40,000 nt of DNA from Pigoraptor vietnamica (taxonomy: Eukaryota > Opisthokonta > Filasterea), in the NCBI GenBank assembly GCA_943704525.1, contig CALSCQ010002483.1, positions 1 through 40,000 on the forward strand, read 5' to 3'. The notes beneath the pieces were generated by a model that was given only the letters and a program-made list of their open reading frames with translations, did not search any database and was not told the origin of the DNA. Made by a program: the position numbers and the translations under genes. Shown here in pieces: positions 29,150-39,324 of the stretch (position 1 is its first letter; every line of letters starts with the position of its first letter).

Positions 29150-31504
29150 ATGCTGCTCAAGGAGACTATTGTGAAGTGGAACGAAGCGTGCATTGCGTTT
29201 GACGCGGGCGACTATGCAAAGGCCCTTGGGCTGTTTACGGACGTCGCGGACTCTGCAAAGCTCTTCTTTGGTATGGGCGTGTGCTGCGCCCGCCTGGGTC
29301 GCCATGCGGACGCAATCAAGGTGTGCCTGGTGGCCGTGTGTTCGAGTGCGAGCGGTTGCGATTCGTCGCGTTGTTGCCTCGTCGCAGTATTGTGTTGATG
29401 TGTCGCTGTGTTTGTTTGTGCGGGCGAGACGAGTTAGAAGCGTCAAGGTAGAAGACTGTGGCATGTTTTGCTCCATGTAAACAGTAGCACGGAGACGTGC
29501 ATAGCCGCCCGATTTTGGCCATATCATTTCTCAGACTCTCACGCCTCCCCAAACGACTCCCTGCAGCATTTTACGGAGGCCATCGCGCGCGACGAGCACC
29601 TCGCCGTCGGCTACTTTGAGCGCGGCCTCGTGCTGCAGAGCATGGGCAACCACGAGGGGTGTCTTGCGGACTACGACGAGGCGCTGAACCGCCTGCGCGG
29701 GAACGAGCTTATCGACTACAAGCAGCTCGGCCTTGACTTCAAGCTGTACGCGTGCGAGATTCTCTTCAACCGAGCCCTCGCCCAGCTCGCAATCAACATG
29801 CGCGACACGGCCGTGGAGGACCTCCAGATTGCCTCCCAGCTGAAGAAGGAGGCGCGGCAGGCGTGCATCGACACGGCGCTCGTGGATGCGCAGCGCACGG
29901 GCTCGGCGCGGTCGTCCAAGCCGTTCACCGTGTGCAGCGGCTTTCTCTTTCGTCCGCCGGCGGACAAGGTTGCGAACGCAAAGGACGTTGACTTTATCAA
30001 GGGCAAGGGGAAGGTCGTCGCCGCGCTCGATTCGAACGACAACTTCACGGGGTTTTCGGGCCGAAAGTTCCACGGCGCCCCCGGTGCAACGCCGTTGCCA
30101 CGCCAGGCGAGCAGCAGCACGGACGACCTGCACAGCACGTCGAGCAGCGGCGCTACGCTGGCACCCCCGGCGCAGCTCGGCCGGCGCCGTTCCATGTCCA
30201 CGGATTCGTTTGATATGAAGCAACAGCAGCAGGAGGTGGAAAAGGCGCGCGCGTCGACGGGCCCGCAACGCCCCTCGACAGTCGCCGCGCCCTCGGCCGC
30301 GCTTCCTTCCCGCCCAAATGCGCCAAAGGCGGCACTGCCGAGCAGGGTAAGTGACGCCCTCTCGTGTGCGTGTGTGCATCGCCTTTCGAGTGTTGGGTGT
30401 CGTTCGTACTTCTTTGTGAGTGCGTGTGCGTTAGTTGTCTTGCCGGAGGGCAAGTGTCGATACGGTGATTGCTCACCAACACCATTTAACTCGTGCGACA
30501 ATGCAACACAGCCATCCACCACGGCCGCACCCTCCGCGGCCCAGGAGCCGCCTACGTCCCCGCACTATTACTCGACCCCAAAGCGAACGTTTGGTTCGTC
30601 GCCGTCGCCCGCACCTGCGCCCGCGCCCGCCCAGTCCAGCGCACCCGCGCCAGGCCCCCACCGGCCACCCCCGCCGCGCACTGCGCCGCCCGCACACTCA
30701 GCCGCGCCGGCGCAGGAGACGCCCGTGAAGAAGTGGTCGACGGGAACCACGCCTGCGCAGTCCGCACACTCAGCCGCGCAGGCACAGGAGACGCCCGTGA
30801 AGAAGTGGTCGACGGGAACCACGCCTGCGCAGTCGTCCGGTCAGGGCGACGCGCCGTGGGTCAAAAAATCGTCCACGGGCTCCGCACCAGCACACAATCC
30901 GCCGCCGCAAGTACCGCAGCCACCGATTCCTGCGTCGGAAAAGGTGTCGGCTCCCACCGCCGCCCTGCTTGCCAAATTTGGGGGCGGCGTGGCGCACGGC
31001 GGGCCGGCGGTGGACTCGCGGCCCATATCGACCGTGTCCGGATACTCGGGCTTGTCGGGAGTGTCGAGCGCCAGTGATGGGACGGTGCGTGTTGTGCATC
31101 GCATGTCTGCGCGTGCAATTCAGCTGCGTTGCGCGGTTCTTTGCAAACATGAGCCCTTGCGTTGCTTCCATTGGACGATGTGCGCTAAATTGGAAGCCTC
31201 TGTTTAATGGGCGATGTGCGCTGAGTCGGGCGCCTTGTTTAATGGGCGATGTGCGCTGAGACGCCCACCCTTTGCGCAGATGAAAATCAAGTGCCATTAC
31301 AAGGACACGCGCGTGGTGCAGGTGCCCGTCGACGTCTCGTTTGCCGACCTCCACGCCGCCGTGCTCAAGAAGTTTGGCGCGACCAAACTGACGCTGCAGT
31401 ACAAGGACGAGGACGGCGACCTCGTGTCGATGGCCGACCAGTCGGACCTCGACATGGCCCGCGAGGCCATGCAGAACAAGCTCCTCCTCTGGTGCACAGA
31501 CTAA
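29150..31504 (+). CDS. p67phox/NoxR-type NADPH oxidase activator (TPR, activation segment, PB1)
   Basis: In animals and fungi this family, together with Rac, activates superoxide-producing NADPH oxidase. Exons are 29150-29320, 29567-30346, 30512-31084 and 31280-31504, all phase 0, giving 582 residues. The first ATG at 29150 (A at -3) begins MLLKETIVKWNEACIAF, aligned with the start of p67phox. Residues 1-165 are the TPR domain; HLAVGYFERG and LRGNELIDYKQLGLDFKLYA match the p67phox TPR region closely. Residues about 200-222 (GKVVAALDSNDNFTGFSG) match the oxidase-activating segment, at the same position as in p67phox. Residues about 225-508 are Pro/Ser/Ala-rich and contain a recent 24-residue tandem duplication (ETPVKKWSTGTTPAQS). 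Residues 509-582 are a PB1 domain ending in LLLWCTD. No SH3 domain is present, as in fungal NoxR. The oxidase itself is not in the window. Intron 2 is a multiple of three with no stop. Confidence 0.93.
30692..30834 (+). repeat. 72-bp coding tandem duplication in NoxR
   Basis: Two nearly identical 72-bp units (30692-30763 and 30764-30834) encode two copies of a 24-residue segment containing ETPVKKWSTGTTPAQS. A third, weaker copy at protein level follows (APWVKKSSTGSAPAH). The nucleotide identity suggests a recent expansion of the linker before the PB1 domain. Confidence 0.92.
31174..31260. repeat. 35-bp minisatellite in NoxR intron 3
   Basis: Two close copies begin at 31201 and 31236 (core TGTTTAATGGGCGATGTGCG), preceded by a partial diverged copy from about 31174. 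All lie in the 195-bp intron 31085-31279, just before the PB1 exon. Confidence 0.85.
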
Positions 31505-31670
31505 ACGCAAGGGGCGCTCGCAGCGCCTGAGACCGAATTGCCTCGACCCGTCCACTCGCGTCCACACCCAACACACCCCGCGAGTGCGCAGCACACTTCC
31601 CCGTGCGGTCCACTCCTTCGCGCAGCCACGTGACACCGCCATGATGCAAACGTTGTCCGAGATCGCAGTC

Positions 31671-33679
31671 CTATGTCTCTGCGCCCTCGCTGTCCGCCAC
31701 CGCGTGGCCCTCTGCGTCCAATTGACTGATGACGAATGTGCTCCGCGCCGCGGACGGAAGGTCGGTGAGGTGGCGCGGCAGTGCGTTGCCAACGGCGAGG
31801 CCAGCGGCCGACAATGCACGCACGCCCTCCAGCACGCTCGTGCCCGAGAAGACCACGCGCACCGCAAACGGGGCGATGGAGGTTTCGCCGTCCACAAACG
31901 GCACGTCGACCTTGAACTCGACGCGCTCAAGGGTCGGCAGCGCGGTAGTCCCAAACGCGCGATCGGTCATGGCGCGCGTCGTCGCGTTCACGGCCGCGTC
32001 CTCTTCCACAATGCGGTGGCGACCGGGTCGCTCGGGCTCCGTGGGCTCTGCACGCGCCAAGCAAGTCAATGGAAAAGAACGCGGGACGCATTCCCATCCG
32101 ACTAACGACAGCTGAATGAGTCGTACGACCGTAGAATGAACCCTCCACCCACCCCCTTCCCAACCCCCTTCCCCGCACTCCAACTCCAAATCAAAGCGAC
32201 CCACTGTCCCCCTTGCCCTACCCAACCCCCATTCACACTCTCTCACTCCCACTCCAAATCAAAGCGACCCACCGTCCTCCTTGCGCTTGCGCTTCTTCGG
32301 CCTACGTGCGAGCGGATTGTCGTCCACACCGCCTTCACGCAGGGCTGCGTAGGGGCCCTGGCTGTGCTGGTGCAGCACGAGACTTGCGAGGGACTCTGGG
32401 CTGTTGCCGGACAGTCCGAGCTCCTTAATCTCGTCACCATGGCACGCCGCGAGCAGGGACTGCACGAGCGCCAAACACGCCGTTACTAACCCCCACTACC
32501 GTTCACACAAGCACAAAAAACACGTACTGCGGATCCGAAGGTCGACTCGAAGGCATAGCAACACACGTAGTGTCAGATTCAAACGCACAGCACACACTGG
32601 GATGGATCCTACAACCCCGGATGGGGGGACAGCGCCAGTTGCACCCCACCTGCAAAAAGAACTTGCGGTGCTCTGCGCGAATGGGCGTTGCGAGGATGAG
32701 CGGTGCGTGTGGGTAGTGGACGAGGTAGATCACGTTGACGGCGGACGGCAGCGCGTAGCGGTTCGCGCCCTCGAGCATGCACGCCCGCACAAGCACCGAG
32801 TCCTCCCTCTGCCACCAGCAGAGGTACTGCGGCGCGGAGAGTGAGTGCATGCACACGGGAGTAAACGAAGGCACAGAACGTGCGAATACATAAGGCAGTG
32901 CATGGGGTATGGTGCTGCAGGTACCCATGGGTGGCTATATAACCCCCCCCCCTCCCCCCCCCTTCCCTTCCCCTTGAACGTGCCACGAGGACACAGACCG
33001 CACGCACGCAGCACCCACCACGCGATAGTACGCGCTGAGGCGTTTTCGGAAGTCGTCGAGCAGCGCGGTGGTCTCGGTGGTTGGCTGCGCACCCGACCGC
33101 TGGGTAATCTTGAGCGCAGTCCACTTGCGGCCAGGCAGCGCCCCCTTCTCAATGCCTGCACACGCGCACATTAGGCGCCGCACGCAACAGCGTGCGTGTG
33201 TACAACGAGTACCGCACGTGCGCGCGCATGCACACAGGAGGCGTGCATGGTACACGCAGAGAGAGTGCCGCATGCACACAGGAGGAGTGTATGGGTAACA
33301 GGCCCACGTGCATTGTGACTGCGTACCGTATCGTTCAATTTCGGCGATTTCGCGGTTGGTCATCCCCACGTGCTGCGCAAGAGCGAGGCTCAGAGGGACC
33401 GTGCCAACGAGACAGGCGACAGACACACTCGCACAAATAGATGCACGTGTCACACAGTCGATAGCACAACCGTGCACACACGGGGATTACATTGCATTCG
33501 CAAGCACCCACAAAGCGCGTCGCGAGCAGCTCGTCAATGAGCGCGCGCTTCCCCGGCGACGTGAGGGACTCGCGACACTTCCACAGCCGCTCCGCCATGT
33601 CCAGCAGCTCTTCCCGCGAAAATTTGAACAGGAGGCGGCGCAGTGGCAGCGGCGCCACGCACGCAATGTCGCCGTCCAT
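31671..33679 (-). CDS. CENPN: CENP-N / Chl4 inner-kinetochore protein
   Basis: CENP-N is a subunit of the constitutive centromere-associated network; it reads the CENP-A nucleosome and binds CENP-L. Exons on the minus strand: 33679-33512, 33372-33327, 33155-33019, 32826-32650, 32459-32273, 32047-31671. Phases agree, giving 363 residues (human CENP-N 339). The N-terminus (LRRLLFKFSREELLDMAERL) is helical, as in the pyrin-like domain of CENP-N. The middle exon (CWWQREDSVLVRA, NVIYLVHYPHAPLI) and LVQSLLAACHGDEIKELGL correspond to the central CENP-N fold. The last exon (HRIVEEDAAVNATTRAMTDRAFG, then LERVEFKV and VRVVFSGTSVLEGVRAL) closely follows the human C-terminal domain (SRIIHENIVEKERVQRITQE). 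A basic RRPKKRKRK segment near 227-235 may be a nuclear signal. The exon 1/2 junction is the least certain, because another acceptor lies nearby. An upstream in-frame ATG at 33727 is possible. Confidence 0.88.
32183..32284. repeat. Duplicated splice-donor segment at CENP-N exon 5/intron 5
   Basis: A segment of about 34 bp is present at 32183-32216 and again at 32251-32284. The second copy spans the real exon 5 end and its GTGGGT donor (minus strand); the first, inside intron 5, has the same donor preceded by one base change. The intron therefore contains a near-perfect decoy donor 68 bp downstream. Confidence 0.88.
32943..32963. repeat. C-rich tract in CENP-N intron 3
   Basis: An almost pure C run of about 20 bases, broken by single T, lies in the 192-bp intron 32827-33018. 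On the coding strand it is a G-tract, a sequence type that can fold into quadruplexes or act as an intronic splicing enhancer. Function is not shown. Confidence 0.8.
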
Positions 33680-34088
33680 TATCAAAGCACCCTTCGCAAC
33701 ACAGACAACACGCACGCACGCATGCACGCACGTCCTACACGCACGCGTAAGACAACTCGAGCGGTAAAGGCGCCGAGCACGGCGATTTATTCAAATGGTA
33801 AATGTTTGAGTGTGTGCGCCCAATGATGCTGTGCACGTGACCAGCCAGTGCCCGCTTTGTATTTTGGGTGACGCGGCGAGCCTCTCAGCCGAGTTAATCG
33901 CTCCAATCCCTCCGCCTTTTCTGCTCTGTTTCCCTTATTACAGTGCGTGGACGTTGCGGCGTCTGTGCGTCTGTGTGTCTGTGTGTGTGCGTGTATATCT
34001 GCTGTGTGTGTGCGCATCTGCGCACTTGGAGTGTGCGGACGGGCACATCGATTGCAGTAGATCTATTGTTTGAGCTTGCGCACACAGA
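33680..34088. promoter_or_regulatory. Shared divergent promoter region of CENP-N and the TPR-protein gene
   Basis: This 409-bp gap lies between the CENP-N ATG (33679, minus) and the TPR-protein ATG (34089, plus). It has CGCA/TGCA-rich sequence near 33705-33745 and GT-rich sequence near 33965-34020. No clear TATA box or other known site was seen. Confidence 0.5.
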
Positions 34089-34135
34089 ATGGGTCTTTTC
34101 GGCAAGTCAAAGACGCCACAAGAGATGGTGTGTGC

Positions 34136-34196
<61 letters not shown>

Positions 34197-34197
34197 C

Positions 34198-34264
<67 letters not shown>

Positions 34265-35295
34265 CGTGCGTGCGCGCTGATAAGTCTGCGTCTCCGCGCT
34301 TTATGCCATCTCTGTATTTGCGAGGAGAAGAGTCACTGGCTCGCTTCGGTACATGCGCTAACGAAGGACCGTGCGCTAATCCCGATTCCGAACTCTACTT
34401 CACCGCAGTGTCTCATTACGCTGGGCCGTCACGTCGACGCCGCACGCTATCTCCAGCGCGCCGTCGCTGTCGCGCCCAAGGATCCCGGCATCCACTTTGC
34501 GCTCGGCACCACGTTGCACCGCCTGTGCAAGTACGACGAGGCAATGGAGGCGTTCCGCGCGGCGGCGTCGATTGACTCGTCGTTTCAAGTGCCCGACGCG
34601 CTCGTGGAGGACATTGCCACGCGCACACGCGCGAAGAAGTGGGCTGTTGTGATGCTTCCTGTTCGTGTCTCACGATGTGTTTTCCAACGCCAGTGTCGCT
34701 TTTCTCTTGTCGAGAGTTCGACCATTTGATGATTTTCCCTCGCGTTTTTACTGCCGTGCTTATCGGGCATTGTGTGTGAGGTGCTTATTTGCATGCCTCT
34801 CTTCGCAGGCTGTACATGGCGGCTGAAGCGAAGGCGAGCAAAGGAAACGTCCGCGAGGCCATTCAGGAGCTCAACAAAGCCGTCGCTGCATTTCCATCCC
34901 ACGAAGGTGGGGACCGTGTTTTGTTAGAGGCTGTCCTTGAGAGAGAGGGTGCATGTGCGTTCGCATGTGCGTGTATGTGTGTACGTGTACGCTATGCGTG
35001 TAAATATGTGTGTGTGTTGCTGTGTGCATGTGTTTGGGGGTAGGAAAACACCGAGCACTGTTATCCTCTCCTGCGATTGAGCATGCAGTGCATAGGTGCT
35101 TTTTCGCTCTTGCCCTGCCGCATGGCTGATCGCCGCTCTGTCCAGACTCGCACCTGATGCTCGGGCGTCTCTACGAGCACCAGTGCGGCCTCTCGTGTGA
35201 GGCGGTGGAGGACGTCTTTCCGGAGTGGCTTGATATGTTCTCGCAGGTCAACAGACACCCGTGCCAGGTGGGTGAATACAATGGATGCTCATCGG

Positions 35296-35347
<52 letters not shown>

Positions 35348-35387
35348 GTGTGTGTGTGTGTGTGTATGTGTGCGTGTGTGTGTGTGT

Positions 35388-35427
<40 letters not shown>

Positions 35428-38400
35428 ATGTGTGTGTGGGCGCGCTATTCAAAACTGATAGCACGTCCATTTCGTGTGTAGGTGCTCTACCTTGAAGCCC
35501 AGCGGCGCGTGCGGAGTCAATCGCATCGCGAGGCGCGTGTCCTAATGCAGGAGGCCATCTGTCGCGCACACCACGGCGACTTCATCGGCGAATTTCAGGT
35601 GCGCTGCGTGTGGGACATTCGTCATTTGTGTGCGTGTTTTCTTCGCCCTCTTTCTTCGTACGTGTGTCTGCGTGTGTGCGTGTTGTGCGCTTTTGCCGGT
35701 GTGTGTGTGTGCATGAAGCGGTACGCGCACATACATGCTAGTGTTGACGTCACTGTGATGCAGGATCTCTGCTTCGATTACAAGGATGCCCTTGGGCGTG
35801 AAGAGACCGACTTGGACTTCGCCGACTGCGGCCTCGATGGAATCACACGCGGCGTGCAGGTGAGCCCCTCTGCTGCGGCGGTGCGTTGTTCTCGGTGTCT
35901 CTGTCACTCTGTGCGAGTAATACGGTTGCTTTGAGGCTGTGCGTCGTTGTCTGCATGGAACTGTGGGGTGTTGGGTGAGGGTGGCAAAAGTGGACTCGTT
36001 TCCGTCGCTGGCGTCCGTGTCCTCAGAGATTGCAATTGGTCTGTCTCTCGCGCTTGTGTTGTGCGTGTTGCTTATTGTCCCTCCTGCGCACGCAGCTGAG
36101 CCTCGCTGACGAGTGCAACATCACTGGCATCGCCTTTGAGCTGTCAGGACGGTGTGTCCCCGTGCGCTGCGATGTTCAAAATATCGGACCCGTTTTAAAT
36201 GCACCCAACCTCACGCGCACGCTAACCGCTTACCGTATCCCTTCTCTCTCAGGTACGACCGCGCTCGCGGGTGTTACCAACTGGCACTCGGCCTCGATCC
36301 CGAGCACAGCGGCGCACAGCACAACAACGCCCGTCTCAAGCGACGAGCGGAAAATCTTCGGCTGACCCTTCGCCACTACGGCGAGGCGTCGCGGCACGGG
36401 AGCATGCAGGCGCGCGTGTCGTGGGGGAAGCTGCTGATACGGCTGGGTCGCTTGGGGGAGGCGCGGCAGGTGCTCGAGGGCGTTGACCAGAAGCACAAGA
36501 TTTGGGAGGTTCTGCGGAGAGCGAGGTGCTTATGGCGCTCGACAAACATGCGCATGTGTTGTGTGCGATTGCGGGCGCGGGCGTGTGTGGAGTGTGTAGT
36601 GTGTGTGTGGAGTGTGTGTGTGTGTTGTGACGTTTTTATGTGCATGCGCACTGAGTCCGATTTGACGACCCGTCCTGCTCGACCCAGGTCCCACGTGATG
36701 CGCGAATTGCGCCACTTTATGGAGATCGTTGGCAGCAGCGCTGCTGGGCCTGACCCCGCGGGCGGCGAGACGCACGCGCAGGCGCACACGGTCGCCTACA
36801 ACATTCTGTCGGAGCTGGAGGAGCTCAAGTGAGTGGGCCGTGCGCGGCTGTTTTTTAGAGAGCACTCTATTCGTCATAGTGCATGGTCTTGCTCGGTCTT
36901 TCGCTCAACACGCTCCGTTGCGTCACCACAGAACGCGCCTGACGTCACTCCGTTCCCGCGCGGAGAGCGACGCCGCGACATCCATCGCTGAGTCGGCTGC
37001 CGCGATCGTCAACGAGGACGCGCATGCGAATGGCCACAGTAACGGTTACCTGGGCGGCAGTTACTCGTTCATCGCAGGCGCCGCCGTTCCCGACGAGCCC
37101 TCGCGCGTGTCGCAGGACGAGCTGTCCGGACTCGAGGCCAAAATAGCCGACGCCAACAGCCTCCTCCGCAAGTGGGAGGACCGCCTCAACGCCGTCGACT
37201 CGCCCGCGTACGTCCCCCAGCTGCTGTGCCTCGCGGCGGCGCAGGCGCGCGCCGAGTTCTTCGACAGCGCTCTGCAGACGTGCGAGACGGCTGTCCGCGT
37301 GTCGTTCGCGAACGGAATGACGACCACGCGAAAGGCCGTTCTCCTCATGGCGCACCTTGCCGAGCGCTCGGGCAGTGCGGGCGAGCGCCTCGCGATGTAC
37401 CAGATGCAGGTGGCTGCGAACCCGCGCCTGTACGGCTACACGTACGCACTCATGGCCGAGCTCTTCCTCCTCGGGACGGACCAGAGCCAGGGGTCGTCGT
37501 CTGCGGCGTCCTCTGCCGCGATGGCGGGCTTGGCGTCCGTGCCGCAGACGCCGTCGACGCCGTCGCACCCCGCGCAGCACTCACAGAACGGAACGCCCTC
37601 GAGCGCGGCCAATGGGGCGACGCGGCTTCGCAGGTTTAGCGACGGCGCAGCGCTCTCGCCGTCCGCGTCGGCGCCCATTCCGATGTCCCCCGGAGAGGGA
37701 TCGATGGACGATGTCGACGTTGCTGCGCAGGGGTCGCTGGACGACTCTGTGTCGGCGTCGATGACGGGGCCGTCTCCGCGCGTCGGACTGACGCGGCACG
37801 GGAGCCTCAGTTCGCGCAACGGGTCCATGCGGCCGCCCACGGCGCGCGCGCTCTTCCCCGTCGGCAACGGGTCGTCGTCGTCCGGAGGGAGTGCCGGGTC
37901 GCAGTCGATAGGGAGGCAGCCGTCGGTCAAGCACTCTGCGAGTGTTGAGCGCGCGAAGGACTGCCTGAGGGAAGCAATTATGCTGTACCCCGAGGAGCAG
38001 TGGCTGTACGTGCGGCTGTCGATTCTGCTGCGGCCGGAGAGGGCGACGGAGGCGGAGATATGCGCGCGGTTCGACGGGTTTCCGCAGCTTCGAGTGGGTT
38101 GTGTGGCCATGGTTGCTCGGGTTGACTCTGTGTTACTTGTGCCTTCGAGTTCACTGTGTGTTTGGGCGTTGGTCTCTATGTTGCTTGGGTGTAGTTCACT
38201 GTGTGTTTGGGCGTTGGTCTCTATGTTGCTTGGGTGTAGTTCACTGTGTTTGGGCGTTGGTCTCTATGTTGCTTGGGTGTAGTTCACTGCGTGCCCCGCC
38301 GTGCGCTGTTTCGCCCCATCCGCTCTTGTCCCATCGCTACCAATCGAAAGACGGCACACGTCCATAGCTCCACCGATTCGAACTCCTTTTGCCCGGTTTC

Positions 38401-38992
38401 CTTTTTTGTGTGCCAGGCATGACCATTAATGGAAATTGTGTTCCCGCGTCCCTGATGTTTCTTTGCGCAGACACTGCTCGGCGTGTACTTTAGCGTGGAC
38501 TTTCCCGAAAGGGCGCTCGAGAACTTTGAACGCGCGAAAAAGGAATTTCCAGAGTCGCGCTTGCTTGAATTTTACATCTCGAACGCAGAACAGGACGTGG
38601 GTGTGACGCAATCTGCGCATGCGTCTTCCCTCTCCTCCTTCTCTGGATGTCGGCGTTTGGTTCAAACCATTGGGCTCTCCCTCTTCAGTGTGTTGTTGTT
38701 ATTTGATCTGTCTCCCTCTTCAGTGTGTTGCAGGTCGCTGTGTTATTTGATTTGTCTCTCTCTCCTGTGTGTCCTTGTACCTGTTTGCTGTTCGCTGTGC
38801 TGCTCATCGAGCCGCCTTGTTACGCCGTACTTGGCCTTTGGCCACCGTTTTCGCGCTGACTGTGCCACTCACAACCGCTGCTGTCGTCACGCACAGGTCA
38901 AGACGCAAAGCGCGGGCTCGAAAATGCTCAAAAAGTTGGAGTACGGCTTCCGAGAGCTCGGCTCGGGGCTCAAATCCCCGGCGAAAAAGTGA
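34089..38992 (+). CDS. TPR-repeat protein of unknown function, complete
   Basis: Twelve exons: 34089-34127, 34409-34638, 34809-34906, 35146-35267, 35482-35598, 35764-35859, 36096-36151, 36253-36525, 36688-36828, 36932-38093, 38471-38596, 38897-38992. Phases agree throughout, giving 851 residues. The first exon encodes only 13 residues (MGLFGKSK...). Residues about 14-125 contain clear TPR helices ([48 protein letters not shown]). Further TPR-like units lie near 253-330 ([32 protein letters not shown]), 460-560, and at the end of exon 10 through exon 11 ([32 protein letters not shown]). Residues about 565-740 are a Ser/Pro/Gly-rich linker. The last 30 residues are basic ([10 protein letters not shown]...SPAKK). 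TPRs bind other proteins, so a scaffold role is likely, but I do not recognise an orthologue. Several introns are expanded by GT microsatellites. The exon 4 donor has an alternative 21 bases earlier, at CAG/GTCAAC. Confidence 0.85.
34128..34275. repeat. (GT)n microsatellite in intron 1 of the TPR-protein gene
   Basis: The intron's GT donor is itself the start of a GT run broken by CGTGCGTGCGT blocks near 34191-34199 and 34261-34272. Roughly 60 GT units follow the first 13-codon exon, so the donor lies inside the repeat and several near-identical GTGTGT positions compete with it. Confidence 0.95.
35299..35435. repeat. (GT)n microsatellite in intron 4 of the TPR-protein gene
   Basis: A long GT run with occasional CGTG and TATG interruptions occupies most of the 214-bp intron 35268-35481. 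The 3' splice site that follows is a TAG, which is rare among the introns of this window. Confidence 0.95.
38150..38282. repeat. 45-bp minisatellite in intron 10 of the TPR-protein gene
   Basis: Three copies begin at 38150, 38195 and 38240 (two of 45 bp, one of 43 bp), and a few bases of a fourth follow at 38283. The copies are identical apart from one 2-bp loss. They lie in the 377-bp intron 38094-38470. Confidence 0.95.
38676..38765. repeat. 35-bp imperfect repeat in intron 11 of the TPR-protein gene
   Basis: Copies starting with TCTCCCTCTTCAGTGTGTTG at 38676 and 38711 are followed by a diverged third near 38755. Each copy carries a pyrimidine tract plus CAG, so the repeat supplies extra acceptor-like sites well before the real 3' splice site at 38896. 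Confidence 0.75.
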
Positions 38993-39324
38993 CGCGACAG
39001 CCGCACACTGTACATACGCAATACACGTGTTGCTAGAAAATTGTCGTGTGTGCGTCTGCGGACGTAAAATTGTCGGCAGTACCTTTCAAAGGATGGAAGT
39101 TCAATTTCGGCACATTAAAGCCAGACCCTCACGCACGCACGCACACACGCAGACGCGTTGGTATCGATTGGCATCGTCGCGAGTGTTTTCACTCGAAAGA
39201 AGCAATCATGACACGCTCAGAAGCGCCAACGCACGCGCACGCACGCGCGCACGCACGCAAACACGCGCCCCGCAGTATAAATCGAGTCCAGCACACGCAC
39301 ACTTTCGTCGCCACATGCATTGCG
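38993..39324. other. Convergent intergenic region
   Basis: This 332-bp gap separates the stop of the TPR-protein gene and the stop of the acidic-tail gene. GTAAA at 39064-39068 and ATTAAA at 39113-39118 are candidate poly(A) signals for the TPR gene. CGCA-rich simple sequence fills 39130-39270. No gene was found. Confidence 0.55.

Noticed and set aside
34070-34280. Open frames of repeated Cys-Val or Val-Arg residues
   Set aside because: They are products of the GT microsatellite; similar ones occur at 35197-35495 and 39385-39580.
35247-35267. Alternative earlier donor for exon 4 of the TPR gene (CAG/GTCAAC at 35246)
   Set aside because: Both donors keep phase 0. I used the later GTGGGT because it fits the donor preference of the window, but the seven extra residues are not confirmed.
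38360-38395. tRNA T-arm-like TTCGAA word
   Set aside because: The flanking bases do not form a T stem on either strand, and no D arm, anticodon arm or acceptor stem is present.
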